A stretch of DNA of 64,000 bases, taken from assembly GCF_030811475.1 (NCBI RefSeq), contig NZ_JAUSQV010000001.1, forward strand, positions 2,255,501 through 2,319,500. Direction: 5' to 3'. Below are positions 43,101-51,150 of this stretch, piece after piece. Positions within the stretch are counted from its first letter, which is position 1, and each line of letters opens with the position of its first letter. This stretch comes from Nakamurella flavida (GTDB taxonomy: Bacteria; Actinomycetota; Actinomycetes; Mycobacteriales; Nakamurellaceae). A program made the position numbers and the translations under genes. The notes beneath the pieces are model-generated. The model did not search any database. It worked only from the letters and a program-made list of their open reading frames with translations, and was not told the DNA's origin.

Positions 43101-44045
43101 CGCCGTCAGGCGGCTCGGGTCGGAACTCGCCCAGGTGACGGTCGAACCGTTGCCCCCGGCGGTGGGCAGGGTGAGGTCGGCGGCGGTCCGCGTCGGCACG
43201 GTGATCCCCGCGGCGTCCGCGGCCAGAGCCGCGTCCACGGCGGCGTCGTCGCCGAGGCCGGCGTAGTAGGCCGCCGCCGCGTCCGTCTCGGTGAACGCGG
43301 TCGACCAGACGGAGACGTCGCGGACACCGCCGCGGTACAGCATGTCCGGGTAGGACGACCGGCCGATGTACCCCACCAGGTTGCTGCCGAACTGGCTGAC
43401 CGTGCGGGACGTGCTGACCGTGCCGATCTTCCTGCCGTTGTAGTACCCGGTGATCGTCGTCGGGGTGATGACCGTGGTGTACAGCCCCCAGGCGGCATCG
43501 GTGAGTGGACCGGGCACCCCGCGCGCGGGGGTGGTCGGGGAGATACCGGTTTCGGTCAGATAGGGCTGCGCGGCGTTCAGGTCGCCGGTGATCACCGACT
43601 TGAACCGGCCGGCCGGGTCGGCCGGGTTGAGCAGCCAGTACTGGGCGGGCAGGTTCTCGGTGGTACCGAAGAAGAGGGCGGCGTAGTTGCCCGACCCGGT
43701 CCCGTTCTTCAACCAGGCCGAGACGGTGAGCGTGTCGCGACCGTCGAACAGACCGGTGGGCAGCTGCACATACGCTCCCCCGCTACCGTTCCCGCCGCCC
43801 GGGAGGGTCAACTCCTTCCCGGACACGGTGGCCCCGGAACCGACCAGGGTGGCGGTCCGGCCGTTGCCCGAGGCGTCGGGAACGGTGGTGCCGGACACGG
43901 CGGAGAAGTCGTAGCGGGCCACCAGGGCACTGGCGGGCGGGGCGGCGGCGGCTACCGAGGTCGGCACGGTGGCCAACCCCAGGGCGGTCACCAGCACGGC
44001 CAGCGCCGCGATCGGTCGCCGCGGCGACCGGAGGGTCGAGGTCAC
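40146..44045 (-). CDS. Large secreted multidomain GH43-family arabinan-degrading enzyme
   Basis: A 1299-residue exported protein. The signal peptide spans 1-35 (LAVLVTALGLATV; cleavage near VAAAA). Residues 45-262 are a LamG/concanavalin-like sugar-binding domain. About 265-450 hold two Ig-like repeats, each with a TWASSD or AWSSSN-type core. About 455-610 form a propeller-like segment (MGAPTVFRKPDGSFGVV). Another Ig-like unit follows. The GH43 propeller is at about 690-960: base Asp in RADPDVV (about 697), IWAPELHQVDG (about 757) and acid Glu in NEGPAVIKRNGK (about 883). The last 330 residues are Ig/OmpL47-like repeats (VEYQLDGGAW) and a C-terminal module shared with the GH51 enzyme. GTG 44045 has AGAGGAG 7 bases upstream. 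Likely an arabinanase or arabinofuranosidase; GH43 also has xylosidases. Confidence 0.9.
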   Translation of the reverse strand: MTSTLRSPRRPIAALAVLVTALGLATVPTSVAAAAPPASALVARYDFSAVSGTTVPDASGNGRTATLVGSGATVSGKELTLPGGGNGSGGAYVQLPTGLFDGRDTLTVSAWLKNGTGSGNYAALFFGTTENLPAQYWLLNPADPAGRFKSVITGDLNAAQPYLTETGISPTTPARGVPGPLTDAAWGLYTTVITPTTITGYYNGRKIGTVSTSRTVSQFGSNLVGYIGRSSYPDMLYRGGVRDVSVWSTAFTETDAAAAYYAGLGDDAAVDAALAADAAGITVPTRTAADLTLPTAGGNGSTVTWASSDPSRLTADGRVVRGQEDVAVTLTATLELAGRTVTRAFPVTVLADSPQRNLQITAEGFDLAIAVVTADITLPTSVGDAAVAWSSSNPAVLGATGTVTRPAADTPVTLTAVFSANGLTEARTYPVTVLAADAGRLASYIRPGDTERTDALHLAASTGAGTFTALNNGRPVLFPGQGVAKMGAPTVFRKPDGSFGVVATVDGSNDVYVYDSADLITFTGERQVRFNGQGLSTTSLSVAYDNGIAAYRLNFVATVDGRTYQVTTKDFRTFGPAVLAPAFPAVTGTFPDGALEVSTIGLTKVEIDRVLARYARVVNTGVKPFDDVTVQQGRPAALPTTAEVQYSSGDTTAMGVTWDPADVAALSSAAPGTYTVDGTVQPLTYPDILVSQRADPDVVKGSDGFYYFTASYPMIGSSDPEGYDRVTIRKSATITGLATAPEITIWDEKDSPALNRYIWAPELHQVDGTWYVFFTGSIDNGPFSIRPALLKLNGTDPTDPSKWVEVGRMKAAPGDTAAFAGFSLDMTYFENAGRHYVIWAEKPNASTLRMATVDPANPAQLTSRSILLSTPTVAWERNAGQNINEGPAVIKRNGKVYVSFSGSTVDANYAVGLLSADEGADLMDPAVWTKNPYPVLQSADLPGQVGPGHNSFTVDQYGNPVIVFHSRTAGEVSGPGDQGDGGLFDPGRHARAKTVHFRADGFPVLNMTPAEELAEQYRAVQVRVVVAGEVDPGVPQAVLNLTTSGAASADGWYRTAVVAAVALPAGAIAADGYRTQLSIDGGAWRTSPAPTTISANGEHTLRTRLIRNSVLVEGSTAERTVRIDRSAPTATATRTPASSGTPRNPVDVVITGKDPVSGIAAVEYQLDGGAWNAVTGPVRVAAVGNHLVSHRATDRAGNLSTVRSVAVIISADVPTALVASSGGRVAAGAPVTFTLRGFLRYDRVTVRTGTATWATVLTDATGAARVTVTVPADQPKGALVVTAMGSDAAVAATASLTIR

Positions 44046-44484
44046 GTACGCACTCCTCTTCGAGCTCCGGATGGGTGAGCCCGGATCGACGGGGATCGGA
44101 GCAGGAGCCCGATCTGGGGGGGGCAGCAGGGAACGGTCGTCGTGGCGGACAGCGGCGGACCGCCCGGATCGGCCGGATCGGCCGGATCGGCCGTCGACGA
44201 CCAAAGCCCGAGCAGGACAGCGGATCTGAACGGGCCCCGCGGGGTTCAGCGGGTCTGCGCGGGTGTCCCGTCCCTGACCCGGTCGGCACCGGAACGACCG
44301 CCCGGGGCCGCAGCGGGACCCGGCGGAAGCCGCCCGCCGACCAGGCAGGGGTCAGGGTGACGGTGACCGGGTGGTGTCCCCAGGGGCGCACGGTCCGAGC
44401 GCATCGCGCAGCAGGACGGGGAACGGAACGGGGAACGACATACGGCTGGCCTCCCGGCATTGGGTCTCGGCGCGGCACTCGTGT
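44046..44484. other. Long untranslated leader of the GH43 gene
   Basis: About 440 bases separate the inferred promoter (44492-44519) from the GH43 start. No gene of known family is visible. A minus-strand frame of 29 codons (44441-44352) has a GGGAGG site before its ATG and could be a leader peptide, but nothing else supports it. Confidence 0.4.
44164..44190. repeat. 9-base tandem repeat, three copies
   Basis: CCGGATCGG is repeated three times without interruption in the leader of the GH43 gene. A slippage-prone tract; no function assigned. Confidence 0.8.
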
Positions 44485-44491
44485 GGGCCGA

Positions 44492-44519
44492 TGTTAGCGT
44501 GCACACAGCCATCTGTGAA
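44492..44519 (-). promoter_or_regulatory. GH43 promoter with LacI-type operator
   Basis: On the minus strand TTCACA (44519-44514), a 17-base spacer and TAACAT (44496-44491) form a promoter reading toward the GH43 gene. The operator TGTTAGCGTGCACACA (44492-44507) overlaps the -10, the same arrangement as at 33691. Confidence 0.65.
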
Positions 44520-44651
44520 GGGCTTGTGACCTGGCGTGACTACTCCGAGGCTCGGCCGGGTGATCGGTTCGATGCCCACCGCTGGACCGGGGTCGCGTCG
44601 ACCGCGGCCGACAACCCACGCCTTCCTGCAGCTCAGCCGTCACACAGGGTG

Positions 44652-44700
44652 TTGACATCGTCCGCACAGCCCCCTAGCTTCGCTTGTGAGCGCTAACACA
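44652..44700 (+). promoter_or_regulatory. GH51 promoter with LacI-type operator
   Basis: TTGACA (44652-44657), 17 bases, TAGCTT (44675-44680), then the operator TGTGAGCGCTAACACA (44685-44700) over the expected transcription start. The core matches the site at 33691-33706 in all but one or two bases. Confidence 0.75.
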
Positions 44701-44819
44701 GTTGTCCGCCTCCAGCGGCCCCCGTCACGACGGGTTCCGTTCCACCGTCCGATGTCTCGGCCGGTGCGCCGTGGTGGACCGCGCTCCCGTGCACACCCGC
44801 CATGTCGAGGAGGACATGA

Positions 44820-47800
44820 ATGTCGAGAAAGCGTGGATTGCTCGGGGGGCTGCTCGTCGCCGCCCTCACGACGGGATCCCTGACCGGAACAGTGGGCACC
44901 GCGGCAGCCGCCGACGACCCGGCCGCCGACTACACCATCACGGCGGACCCGGCCGGACAGGGCGCCACCATCGACGACGCCATGTACGGAGTGTTCTTCG
45001 AGGACATCAACTGGGCCGCCGACGGCGGCCTGTACGCCGAGCTCGTCCGCAACCGGTCCTTCGAGTTCCTGCCCGTCGACAACCGTTCGTACACCGGGAT
45101 GACCGCCTGGGCGCCCGTCTCCGTCGGCGGCGGCGCCGGTACGACGAACACGGTGAACGACGCCGCCCGGATGAACGAGCGCAACCGGACCTACCTGAAG
45201 GTCGACCTGGCCAACCCGACCGGCGGGACCTTCGGAGTCCGCAACGACGGCTTCAACGCCGGGGTCCCGGTCGTGCAGGGCGGGAGGTACGACTTCTCGG
45301 TCTTCGCCCGGACGACGGCGGCCGCCGGCACTCCGCTGACCGTGCGCCTGCAGTCCACCGCCGGTTCACCGGTGTCCGACACGCTGAGCCTGACCGCGGC
45401 CGGTGACGGCTGGGTGAAGTACTCCGGGACGCTCACCGCGTCCCTGACCACCGACTCGGCCCGGCTGTCGGTACAGGCCGGCGGCACGGGAACCCTTCGG
45501 CTGGACGAGGTCTCGCTGTTCCCGCAGGACACGTTCAAGGGCCGGAAGAACGGCCTGCGCAAGGATCTGGCCCAGAAGATCGCCGATCTGCACCCCGGCT
45601 TCATCCGCTTCCCGGGCGGGTGCATCGTCAACGTCAACAGCCACCAGGGCTACGACGCCGCCTCGAACTACGAGCGGGCCCGGTCCTACCAGTGGAAGGA
45701 CTCCGTCGGCCCGGTCGAGACCCGCGCGACGAACGCCAACTTCTGGGGCTACAACCAGACCTACGGCCTGGGCTACTACGAGTACTTCCAGTTCGCCGAG
45801 GACATCGGCGCCATGCCCGTTCCCGACGTCCCCGCCCTGATCAACGGCTGCGGCCAGCAGCTGCGGGACGGGGAGTGGAACAGCGAGGCCCTGATCCAGC
45901 GGCACATCCAGGACACCCTGGACCTCATCGAGTTCGCCAACGGCCCCGTCACCTCCACCTGGGGCAAGCTGCGCGCCGACATGGGCCACCCCGCGTCGTT
46001 CGGCCTCACGCGCATGGAGATCGGGAACGAGGAGAACTACCCCGAGGCCTTCATCGGCAACTTCGTGAAGTTCCGCGACGCCATCAAGGCGAAGTACCCG
46101 GACATGCTGCTGATCTCCAACTCCGGACCCGACGACGAGGGCGGCACCTTCGACAAGCACTGGGCCCAGAACCGCGCGGAGAACGTCGAGATGGTCGACG
46201 AGCACTACTACAACTCCCCGGAATGGTTCCTGCAGAACAACAGGCGGTACGACACCTACGACCGCAACGGACCGAAGGTGTGGATCGGCGAGTACGCCTC
46301 GCAGGACAACCGACTGTTCAACGGACTGTCCGAGGCCGCCTACATGACCGGCCTGGAACGCAACGCCGACGTGGTCAAGATGGCCTCCTACGCGCCGCTG
46401 CTGGCCAACGTGGACAACGTGCAGTGGACGCCCGACATGATCTGGTTCGACAACGACGAGACCTGGGGCTCGGCCAACTACGAGGTCCAGAAGCTGTTCA
46501 TGAACAACGTCGGTGACCGGGTGGTCCCGACCACCGCCTCCGGCAAGGTCGCCCGGGCGACACCGATCACCGGCAGCGTGGGCCTGTCCACCTGGTCGAC
46601 CACGGCGAAGTACGACGACGTGACGGTCACCGGTACGGACGGCGCCTCCCTGTTCGCCGACAACTTCGACGACGGCAACGCCGACGGCTGGACGAACCTG
46701 GCGGGCCGGGGCACCTGGTCGGCAGCGGACGGCAGCTACACCCAGTCCGACGTGCGGGCCAACGACACCCTGGTCAAGGGTGGCGCCATCACCGCCACCG
46801 ACTACGACCTCAGCGTGAAGGCCACCAAGACGGCCGGCGCCGAGGGCTTCCTCGTCGGCTTCGGCGTCAAGGATTCCGGCAACTACTACTGGTGGAACCT
46901 GGGCGGCTTCAACAACACCCGGAGCCTGGTCGAGAAGGCCACCAACGGCGGCAAGCAGACCGTCTTCGAGGGGCCGCACACCCCGATCGTCACCGACCGC
47001 GCCTACGACGTGGACATCCAGGTCCGGGGCAGCCAGGTCACCCTGTTCCTGGACGGCGTCCGGCAGGGCTCCTTCACCGAGAAGGTGGCGGAACCCTTCG
47101 CCCAGGTCCTGACGAAGGACGACGCCACCGGTGACCTGATCCTCAAGGTCGTCAACGCCCAGAACACCCCGGCCGTCACCCGGGTCGACCTGGGTGGGGC
47201 CGCCGTCGCCCCGACCGCCACGATGACTGTGATCAGCGGTGATCCGGCCGCGGTCAACAGCCGCACGGCGCTGCCGGTCAGACCGGTCACCTCCACGATC
47301 ACCGGGATCTCGGCGTCCTTCACGCGCACCGTCCCGGCGAACTCGGTCACCTTCATCAGGATGGCGCCGGGCGACGGGTCGGCGGACACCGCCGCACCGG
47401 TCGTCACCGCCACCCTGGATCCGGCGGTCGCCGACGGGGCGAACGGATGGCGCCGGTCGGCGACCACGCTGACCCTGGCGGCGACGGACACCGGCTCCGG
47501 CGTGGCCGGCACCGAGTACCGCGTCGGGGACGGCCCCTGGACCGCCTACACCGGCCCGATCACCGTGCCCGAGGGCACCACCACCTACAGCCATCGGGCC
47601 ACCGACGTCTCCGGCAACGTCTCGGCGGTGGGCACCACGTCCGTGCAGCGGGACGCCACGGCACCGTCGGTGTCCGGATCCCTGGCGGGCCGGTCGGTCT
47701 CGGCCACCGCGGCCGACCTGACCTCCGGTGTGGCGACGGTGGAGTACCAGCTCGACGGTGGGGCCTGGACGGCCTGGACCGCACCGGTCGCGGTGGACGA

Positions 47801-48686
47801 CCAGGCCCATGTGGTGTCCCTGCGGGCCACGGACCGGGCCGGCCTGGTCTCCGCGGTCACCGCGGTCACCGTCCCGGCCGCCGGGACCGGTGAGCGGGCC
47901 ACGGTCACCCTGACCTCCAACGCCTCCCCCACGGCGGCGGGCTGGTACACCCAGACCGTCCTGGTCTCCCTGACCGTCCCCGCGGGCACCAAGGCGCAGT
48001 TCCGGCTCAACGGCGCGGCCACCTGGAGCACGTACAGCAGGGCGTTCACCGTCAGCACCACCGGTGCGAACACCCTGGAGACCCGGTTGTTGCGCAGCAA
48101 CGTGATCGTCGCCGGTTCGCAGACCAGTACGCCCGTCCGGGTCGACCGCCGCACCCCCTCCGCGACCGCCACCCGCACCCCGTCCTCGGGCACCGGGACG
48201 CCGCGCAACCCGATCACGGTGACCTTCGCCGGCACCGACATCGGTTCGGGGATCGCCGGACTCGAGTACCAGGACAACGGCGGCGGTTGGACCCCGGTGA
48301 GCGGGCCGGTGACGGTGAACTCCGTCGGCACCCATCTCCTGGGCTACCGCAGCCGGGACACCGCCGGCAACCTCAGCTCCATCCGGACGCTGACGGTGGT
48401 GATCAACGCGAACACGGTCACCAGCGTGAGGACCACCGCGCGGACGGTCGCCGCGGGCGGCTACGCCACCCTCGTGCTGGCCGGCTACCTGCGGTACGAC
48501 AGCCTGACCAGCGTGCTGACCCTGAACGGGGCCGAGATCGCCCTGGGCAGCGTCGGGAGCGACGCCGCCGGCGGCGCCCGCAACACCGTCCAGATCCCGC
48601 CGGCCACGACGGCCGGGACGTACGTCCTCACCACCACGGGGACGGACGGCACCACGGCGAGCACCACCCTGCGCATCACCGGCTGA
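44820..48686 (+). CDS. Secreted GH51 alpha-L-arabinofuranosidase with accessory domains
   Basis: A 1288-residue exported enzyme. The signal peptide is residues 1-31 (LLGGLLVAALTTGSL). The GH51 fold starts at YGVFFEDINWAADGG, with a CBM4/9-like domain inserted at about 100-240. The catalytic barrel follows: acid/base Glu404 in MEIGNEEN and nucleophile Glu491 in WIGEYASQDN. The C-terminal beta-sandwich starts at SANYEVQKLFMNNVG but is split by a LamG/CBM-like domain (about 600-770: FADNFDDGNADGW, YYWWNLGG). Two or three Ig/OmpL47-like repeats follow, ending in the module also found in the GH43 protein. It releases terminal arabinofuranose from arabinan side chains. GAGGAGG precedes ATG 44820. 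Divergent from GH43. Confidence 0.93.
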   Translation: MSRKRGLLGGLLVAALTTGSLTGTVGTAAAADDPAADYTITADPAGQGATIDDAMYGVFFEDINWAADGGLYAELVRNRSFEFLPVDNRSYTGMTAWAPVSVGGGAGTTNTVNDAARMNERNRTYLKVDLANPTGGTFGVRNDGFNAGVPVVQGGRYDFSVFARTTAAAGTPLTVRLQSTAGSPVSDTLSLTAAGDGWVKYSGTLTASLTTDSARLSVQAGGTGTLRLDEVSLFPQDTFKGRKNGLRKDLAQKIADLHPGFIRFPGGCIVNVNSHQGYDAASNYERARSYQWKDSVGPVETRATNANFWGYNQTYGLGYYEYFQFAEDIGAMPVPDVPALINGCGQQLRDGEWNSEALIQRHIQDTLDLIEFANGPVTSTWGKLRADMGHPASFGLTRMEIGNEENYPEAFIGNFVKFRDAIKAKYPDMLLISNSGPDDEGGTFDKHWAQNRAENVEMVDEHYYNSPEWFLQNNRRYDTYDRNGPKVWIGEYASQDNRLFNGLSEAAYMTGLERNADVVKMASYAPLLANVDNVQWTPDMIWFDNDETWGSANYEVQKLFMNNVGDRVVPTTASGKVARATPITGSVGLSTWSTTAKYDDVTVTGTDGASLFADNFDDGNADGWTNLAGRGTWSAADGSYTQSDVRANDTLVKGGAITATDYDLSVKATKTAGAEGFLVGFGVKDSGNYYWWNLGGFNNTRSLVEKATNGGKQTVFEGPHTPIVTDRAYDVDIQVRGSQVTLFLDGVRQGSFTEKVAEPFAQVLTKDDATGDLILKVVNAQNTPAVTRVDLGGAAVAPTATMTVISGDPAAVNSRTALPVRPVTSTITGISASFTRTVPANSVTFIRMAPGDGSADTAAPVVTATLDPAVADGANGWRRSATTLTLAATDTGSGVAGTEYRVGDGPWTAYTGPITVPEGTTTYSHRATDVSGNVSAVGTTSVQRDATAPSVSGSLAGRSVSATAADLTSGVATVEYQLDGGAWTAWTAPVAVDDQAHVVSLRATDRAGLVSAVTAVTVPAAGTGERATVTLTSNASPTAAGWYTQTVLVSLTVPAGTKAQFRLNGAATWSTYSRAFTVSTTGANTLETRLLRSNVIVAGSQTSTPVRVDRRTPSATATRTPSSGTGTPRNPITVTFAGTDIGSGIAGLEYQDNGGGWTPVSGPVTVNSVGTHLLGYRSRDTAGNLSSIRTLTVVINANTVTSVRTTARTVAAGGYATLVLAGYLRYDSLTSVLTLNGAEIALGSVGSDAAGGARNTVQIPPATTAGTYVLTTTGTDGTTASTTLRITG

Positions 48687-48707
48687 TCCGGCCGATCCAC
48701 CCGCACC

Positions 48708-48747
48708 GACCAGAGGCCGGGGAGCATCAGCTCCCCGGCCCCTGGTC
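48708..48747. terminator. Bidirectional terminator after the GH51 gene
   Basis: GACCAG-A-GGCCGGGGAGC, loop ATCA, GCTCCCCGGCC-C-CTGGTC: a 17-bp stem with one A-C mismatch, between converging genes. Confidence 0.8.
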
Positions 48748-48791
48748 TGCTCGGCCCCGCCGCCCGGCTGAGGGCGGGCGGGGCGTGGGGC

Positions 48792-49457
48792 TCACTCCAC
48801 GAAGCCGCCGGCGTGCGCGGTGGCGGGCTGGGCCGCGGCCACCGCCTCGGTCATCTCCGACCGGGTCAGGCGCGGGCCGTACCCGGGGGTGCCGGGCTGG
48901 ATGCGCCAGCTCTCGCTCAGCGGACCGATGTCGACCGCGTCGTATCCGATGGCGTCCATGAACGCCGCCACGGTGGCCTTGGCCGCCGCGTCGTCGCCGG
49001 CGATCACCAGGGCCCGCCGACCATCGGTGCCGGAGGGCTGTCCCTGCTCGGGGAGGTGGTCGAACTGGATGTGGTTGAAGCCCTTGACCACGTGCGAGTC
49101 GGGCAGGTGGGCCTGCAGCAGCTCGGCGGAGGTGACGGAGCCGTCCTCCAGCTCGGGCATGACCCCGTCACGCTGCGGGTAGTAGTTGTTGGTGTCGATG
49201 ACGACCTTGCCGGCCAGCTCGGCCACCGGCACCTCGCGGTAGGCCTTGAGCGGGACGGTCACCACGGCCAGGTCGGCGCGTTCGGCCGCCTCCCGCGCGG
49301 TGCCGGCACTGGCCTTCGGGCCGAGCTCGGCGACCAGGTCGGCGAGGGTCTCCGGGCCGCGGGAGTTGCTCACGACGACGTCGTAGCCGGCCTTCACCGC
49401 CAGACGCGCGAGGGCCGATCCGATGAGTCCGCTGCCGATCAATCCGAGTGTGGTCAT
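48792..49457 (-). CDS. NADPH-dependent F420 reductase-family (NADP oxidoreductase) protein
   Basis: A 221-residue Rossmann protein. It has GLIGSGLIGSALARLAVKAG at the N-terminus, VVVSNSRGPETLADL for the NADP phosphate, VVIDTNNYYPQRDG and HVVKGFNHIQFDHL. The family either reduces F420 with NADPH or uses related cofactors (DINAH subgroup). The PPOX protein at 57006 shows similar F420 links. It has no operon partner with clear relation; the upstream DNA-glycosylase gene lies 53 bases before it. Confidence 0.85.
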   Translation of the reverse strand: MTTLGLIGSGLIGSALARLAVKAGYDVVVSNSRGPETLADLVAELGPKASAGTAREAAERADLAVVTVPLKAYREVPVAELAGKVVIDTNNYYPQRDGVMPELEDGSVTSAELLQAHLPDSHVVKGFNHIQFDHLPEQGQPSGTDGRRALVIAGDDAAAKATVAAFMDAIGYDAVDIGPLSESWRIQPGTPGYGPRLTRSEMTEAVAAAQPATAHAGGFVE

Positions 49458-49510
49458 GCCAGTGGGCAACCGCGCCCCGGCCCCGGGTGTTCCCGGACGT
49501 GACCGGCGGA

Positions 49511-50539
49511 TCAGAGGCTGCGGTAGTCCTGGATGTCCAGCCGCGGACCGAACCGGGGCTTGCGGAATCCGCTGACCTCGATGAGCCGGACGACCCGCTG
49601 CCGGTGGCCGCGCCAGGGTTCGAGCAGCTCGAGCATCCCGTCGTCGTCGACCGGCTTGCCGATCAACGCCCACCCGACGAGGGCGGCCAGGTGGTAATCG
49701 CCGACGCTGACGGTGTCCGGGTCGCCGTGCGAACGCTGCACCACCTCGGCCGCCGTCCACACCCCGATCCCGGGCAGCGACCGGAGAGCGGTGACCACCT
49801 CGGCCGCGGTCCAACCGCGGGCCACCGTGCGCTCCAGTCCGTCGGCCACCCGCGCGGCACGCAGCACCGTGCGCCCCCGGCCGGGGTCGATGTTGCCGGC
49901 GTGCCACTCCCAGGACGGGATGAGACGCCACGTCTCCGGGCCGGGGATGACCCGCATCCCCTCGGGCGCCGGACCCGGGGCCGGATCCCCGAACTTGGTG
50001 ACCAGGTAGCGCCAGCCCCGCCGGGCGTCGGTGCCGATCACCCGCTGCTCCAGGACGGAGGGCACCACCACCTCGAAGACCAGCGCGGTGCGGGGCAGCC
50101 GCAGCCCGACGGCCCGGTGCCGGGTCTCCCGCAGCAGCGGGTGCGTGGACGAGTCGAACCCGGCCCAGTCGTCCTGGGCCCCGGCCAGCTCCGGGACCTG
50201 GCCGACCGCCCATTCCGCGCCCGGTCCCCACCCGGTGGTCTCCACGGCCCCGGACGCCCGTTGTCGCAGCAGGATGGTCGCCGGCCCCTCCGGGGTGCGG
50301 CAGGTCCGCCAGATGCCCTGCTCGTCGCGGCGGAACGTCGGGTCGAGCGACCCCCGCCGCAGCGGCGCGAGCGTCATCAGCAGGTTCGGCGGCCGGGCCG
50401 GGGACCACGTCGACCGGACGACGGGCGTCGGCCCCTCGTCCTGGACCTCCACCCGGGCGCGGCTGTCGTCGACCGGACGGTCGGCGTGCTCGGCGGCCCG
50501 GTCGTCGCCGGGACCACCGAGGGGCGGGGCGGACGTCAC
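49511..50539 (-). CDS. HhH-GPD-family DNA-3-methyladenine glycosylase (AlkA-like)
   Basis: A 342-residue base-excision glycosylase. The helix-hairpin-helix is LRSLPGIGVWTAAEV, followed by the catalytic Asp region (GDPDTVSVGDYHLAA). An AlkA-like N-terminal domain precedes it (DPTFRRDEQGIWR). A segment of about 50 Asp/Ala/Pro-rich residues opens the protein, so the start (GTG 50539) may be further in. It removes alkylated purines. It lies 22 bases after the methyltransferase gene and is probably co-transcribed with it. Confidence 0.86.
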   Translation of the reverse strand: MTSAPPLGGPGDDRAAEHADRPVDDSRARVEVQDEGPTPVVRSTWSPARPPNLLMTLAPLRRGSLDPTFRRDEQGIWRTCRTPEGPATILLRQRASGAVETTGWGPGAEWAVGQVPELAGAQDDWAGFDSSTHPLLRETRHRAVGLRLPRTALVFEVVVPSVLEQRVIGTDARRGWRYLVTKFGDPAPGPAPEGMRVIPGPETWRLIPSWEWHAGNIDPGRGRTVLRAARVADGLERTVARGWTAAEVVTALRSLPGIGVWTAAEVVQRSHGDPDTVSVGDYHLAALVGWALIGKPVDDDGMLELLEPWRGHRQRVVRLIEVSGFRKPRFGPRLDIQDYRSL

Positions 50540-50561
50540 GGCCGCGGGTGGGCCCGGGACG

Positions 50562-51104
50562 TCACCGCAGGACCCCGACCACGACCCCGTCGACGTCGTC
50601 CGGTACGGGCACGGTGTCGAACCCGTTGACGGCCAACAGTTCCGCCGACCTGCGCGGGTCGCGTGCGGCGGCTCCGGTGAAGGCCACCCCACCCCGGGGA
50701 CGCAGCAGCCCGGTGACCGCGGCGAGCAACCGCGGCACGTCGGACATCGGCACGCCGCCGCTGACCAGCACCCCGCCGAGGGGATCGCCGTCCAGCATGC
50801 GACTGAGCACCGGGACGTCGGTGTGCGTGCCCCGGATCCAGGTGACGGTGTCGATGCCCGCCGCGTCGCCGGTCGCGCGGGCCCGGGCCAGCACGTCGGC
50901 GGAGGCGTCCATGGCGATGACGCCCTGGACCGTGCCGGCCAGCGCCAGGGTCAGCTCACCCTCACCGCAGCCCAGGTGCAGCACGACGTCCTGCGAGGTC
51001 AGACCGAGTCCGTCGGCGACCGCGGCGGCCGCCCGGTCCAGCGGGTGGACGGGCGGGCCGGCGGACGCCCGATCGTGCTGGGCCAGGGCGCGGGGGTCGG
51101 TCAT
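50562..51104 (-). CDS. Class I SAM-dependent methyltransferase-like protein
   Basis: A 180-residue Rossmann-type protein. Motif I is VVLHLGCGEGELTLALAG and the acidic end of strand 2 is IAMDASADVL. Later motifs are less conserved (GVLVSGGVPMSDVPRLL) and the protein is short for the family. Its substrate cannot be given. GAGGAT lies 6 bases before ATG 51104, so a leaderless start is preferred to the ATG at 51146. Confidence 0.75.
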   Translation of the reverse strand: MTDPRALAQHDRASAGPPVHPLDRAAAAVADGLGLTSQDVVLHLGCGEGELTLALAGTVQGVIAMDASADVLARARATGDAAGIDTVTWIRGTHTDVPVLSRMLDGDPLGGVLVSGGVPMSDVPRLLAAVTGLLRPRGGVAFTGAAARDPRRSAELLAVNGFDTVPVPDDVDGVVVGVLR

Positions 51105-51150
51105 GGGTCCATCCTCCCCCGTGCTGCACCCGGTCGTCCCCGCCATCGGG

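Noticed and set aside
40119-44078. A 1319-codon plus-strand frame opposite the GH43 gene
   Set aside because: Shadow frame in GC-rich DNA. The minus-strand frame carries a signal peptide, LamG, Ig-like and GH43 motifs; the plus frame has only Gly/Arg/His/Val repeats.
45366-48335. A 989-codon minus-strand frame opposite the GH51 gene
   Set aside because: Antisense shadow of the GH51 frame, without recognisable domains.
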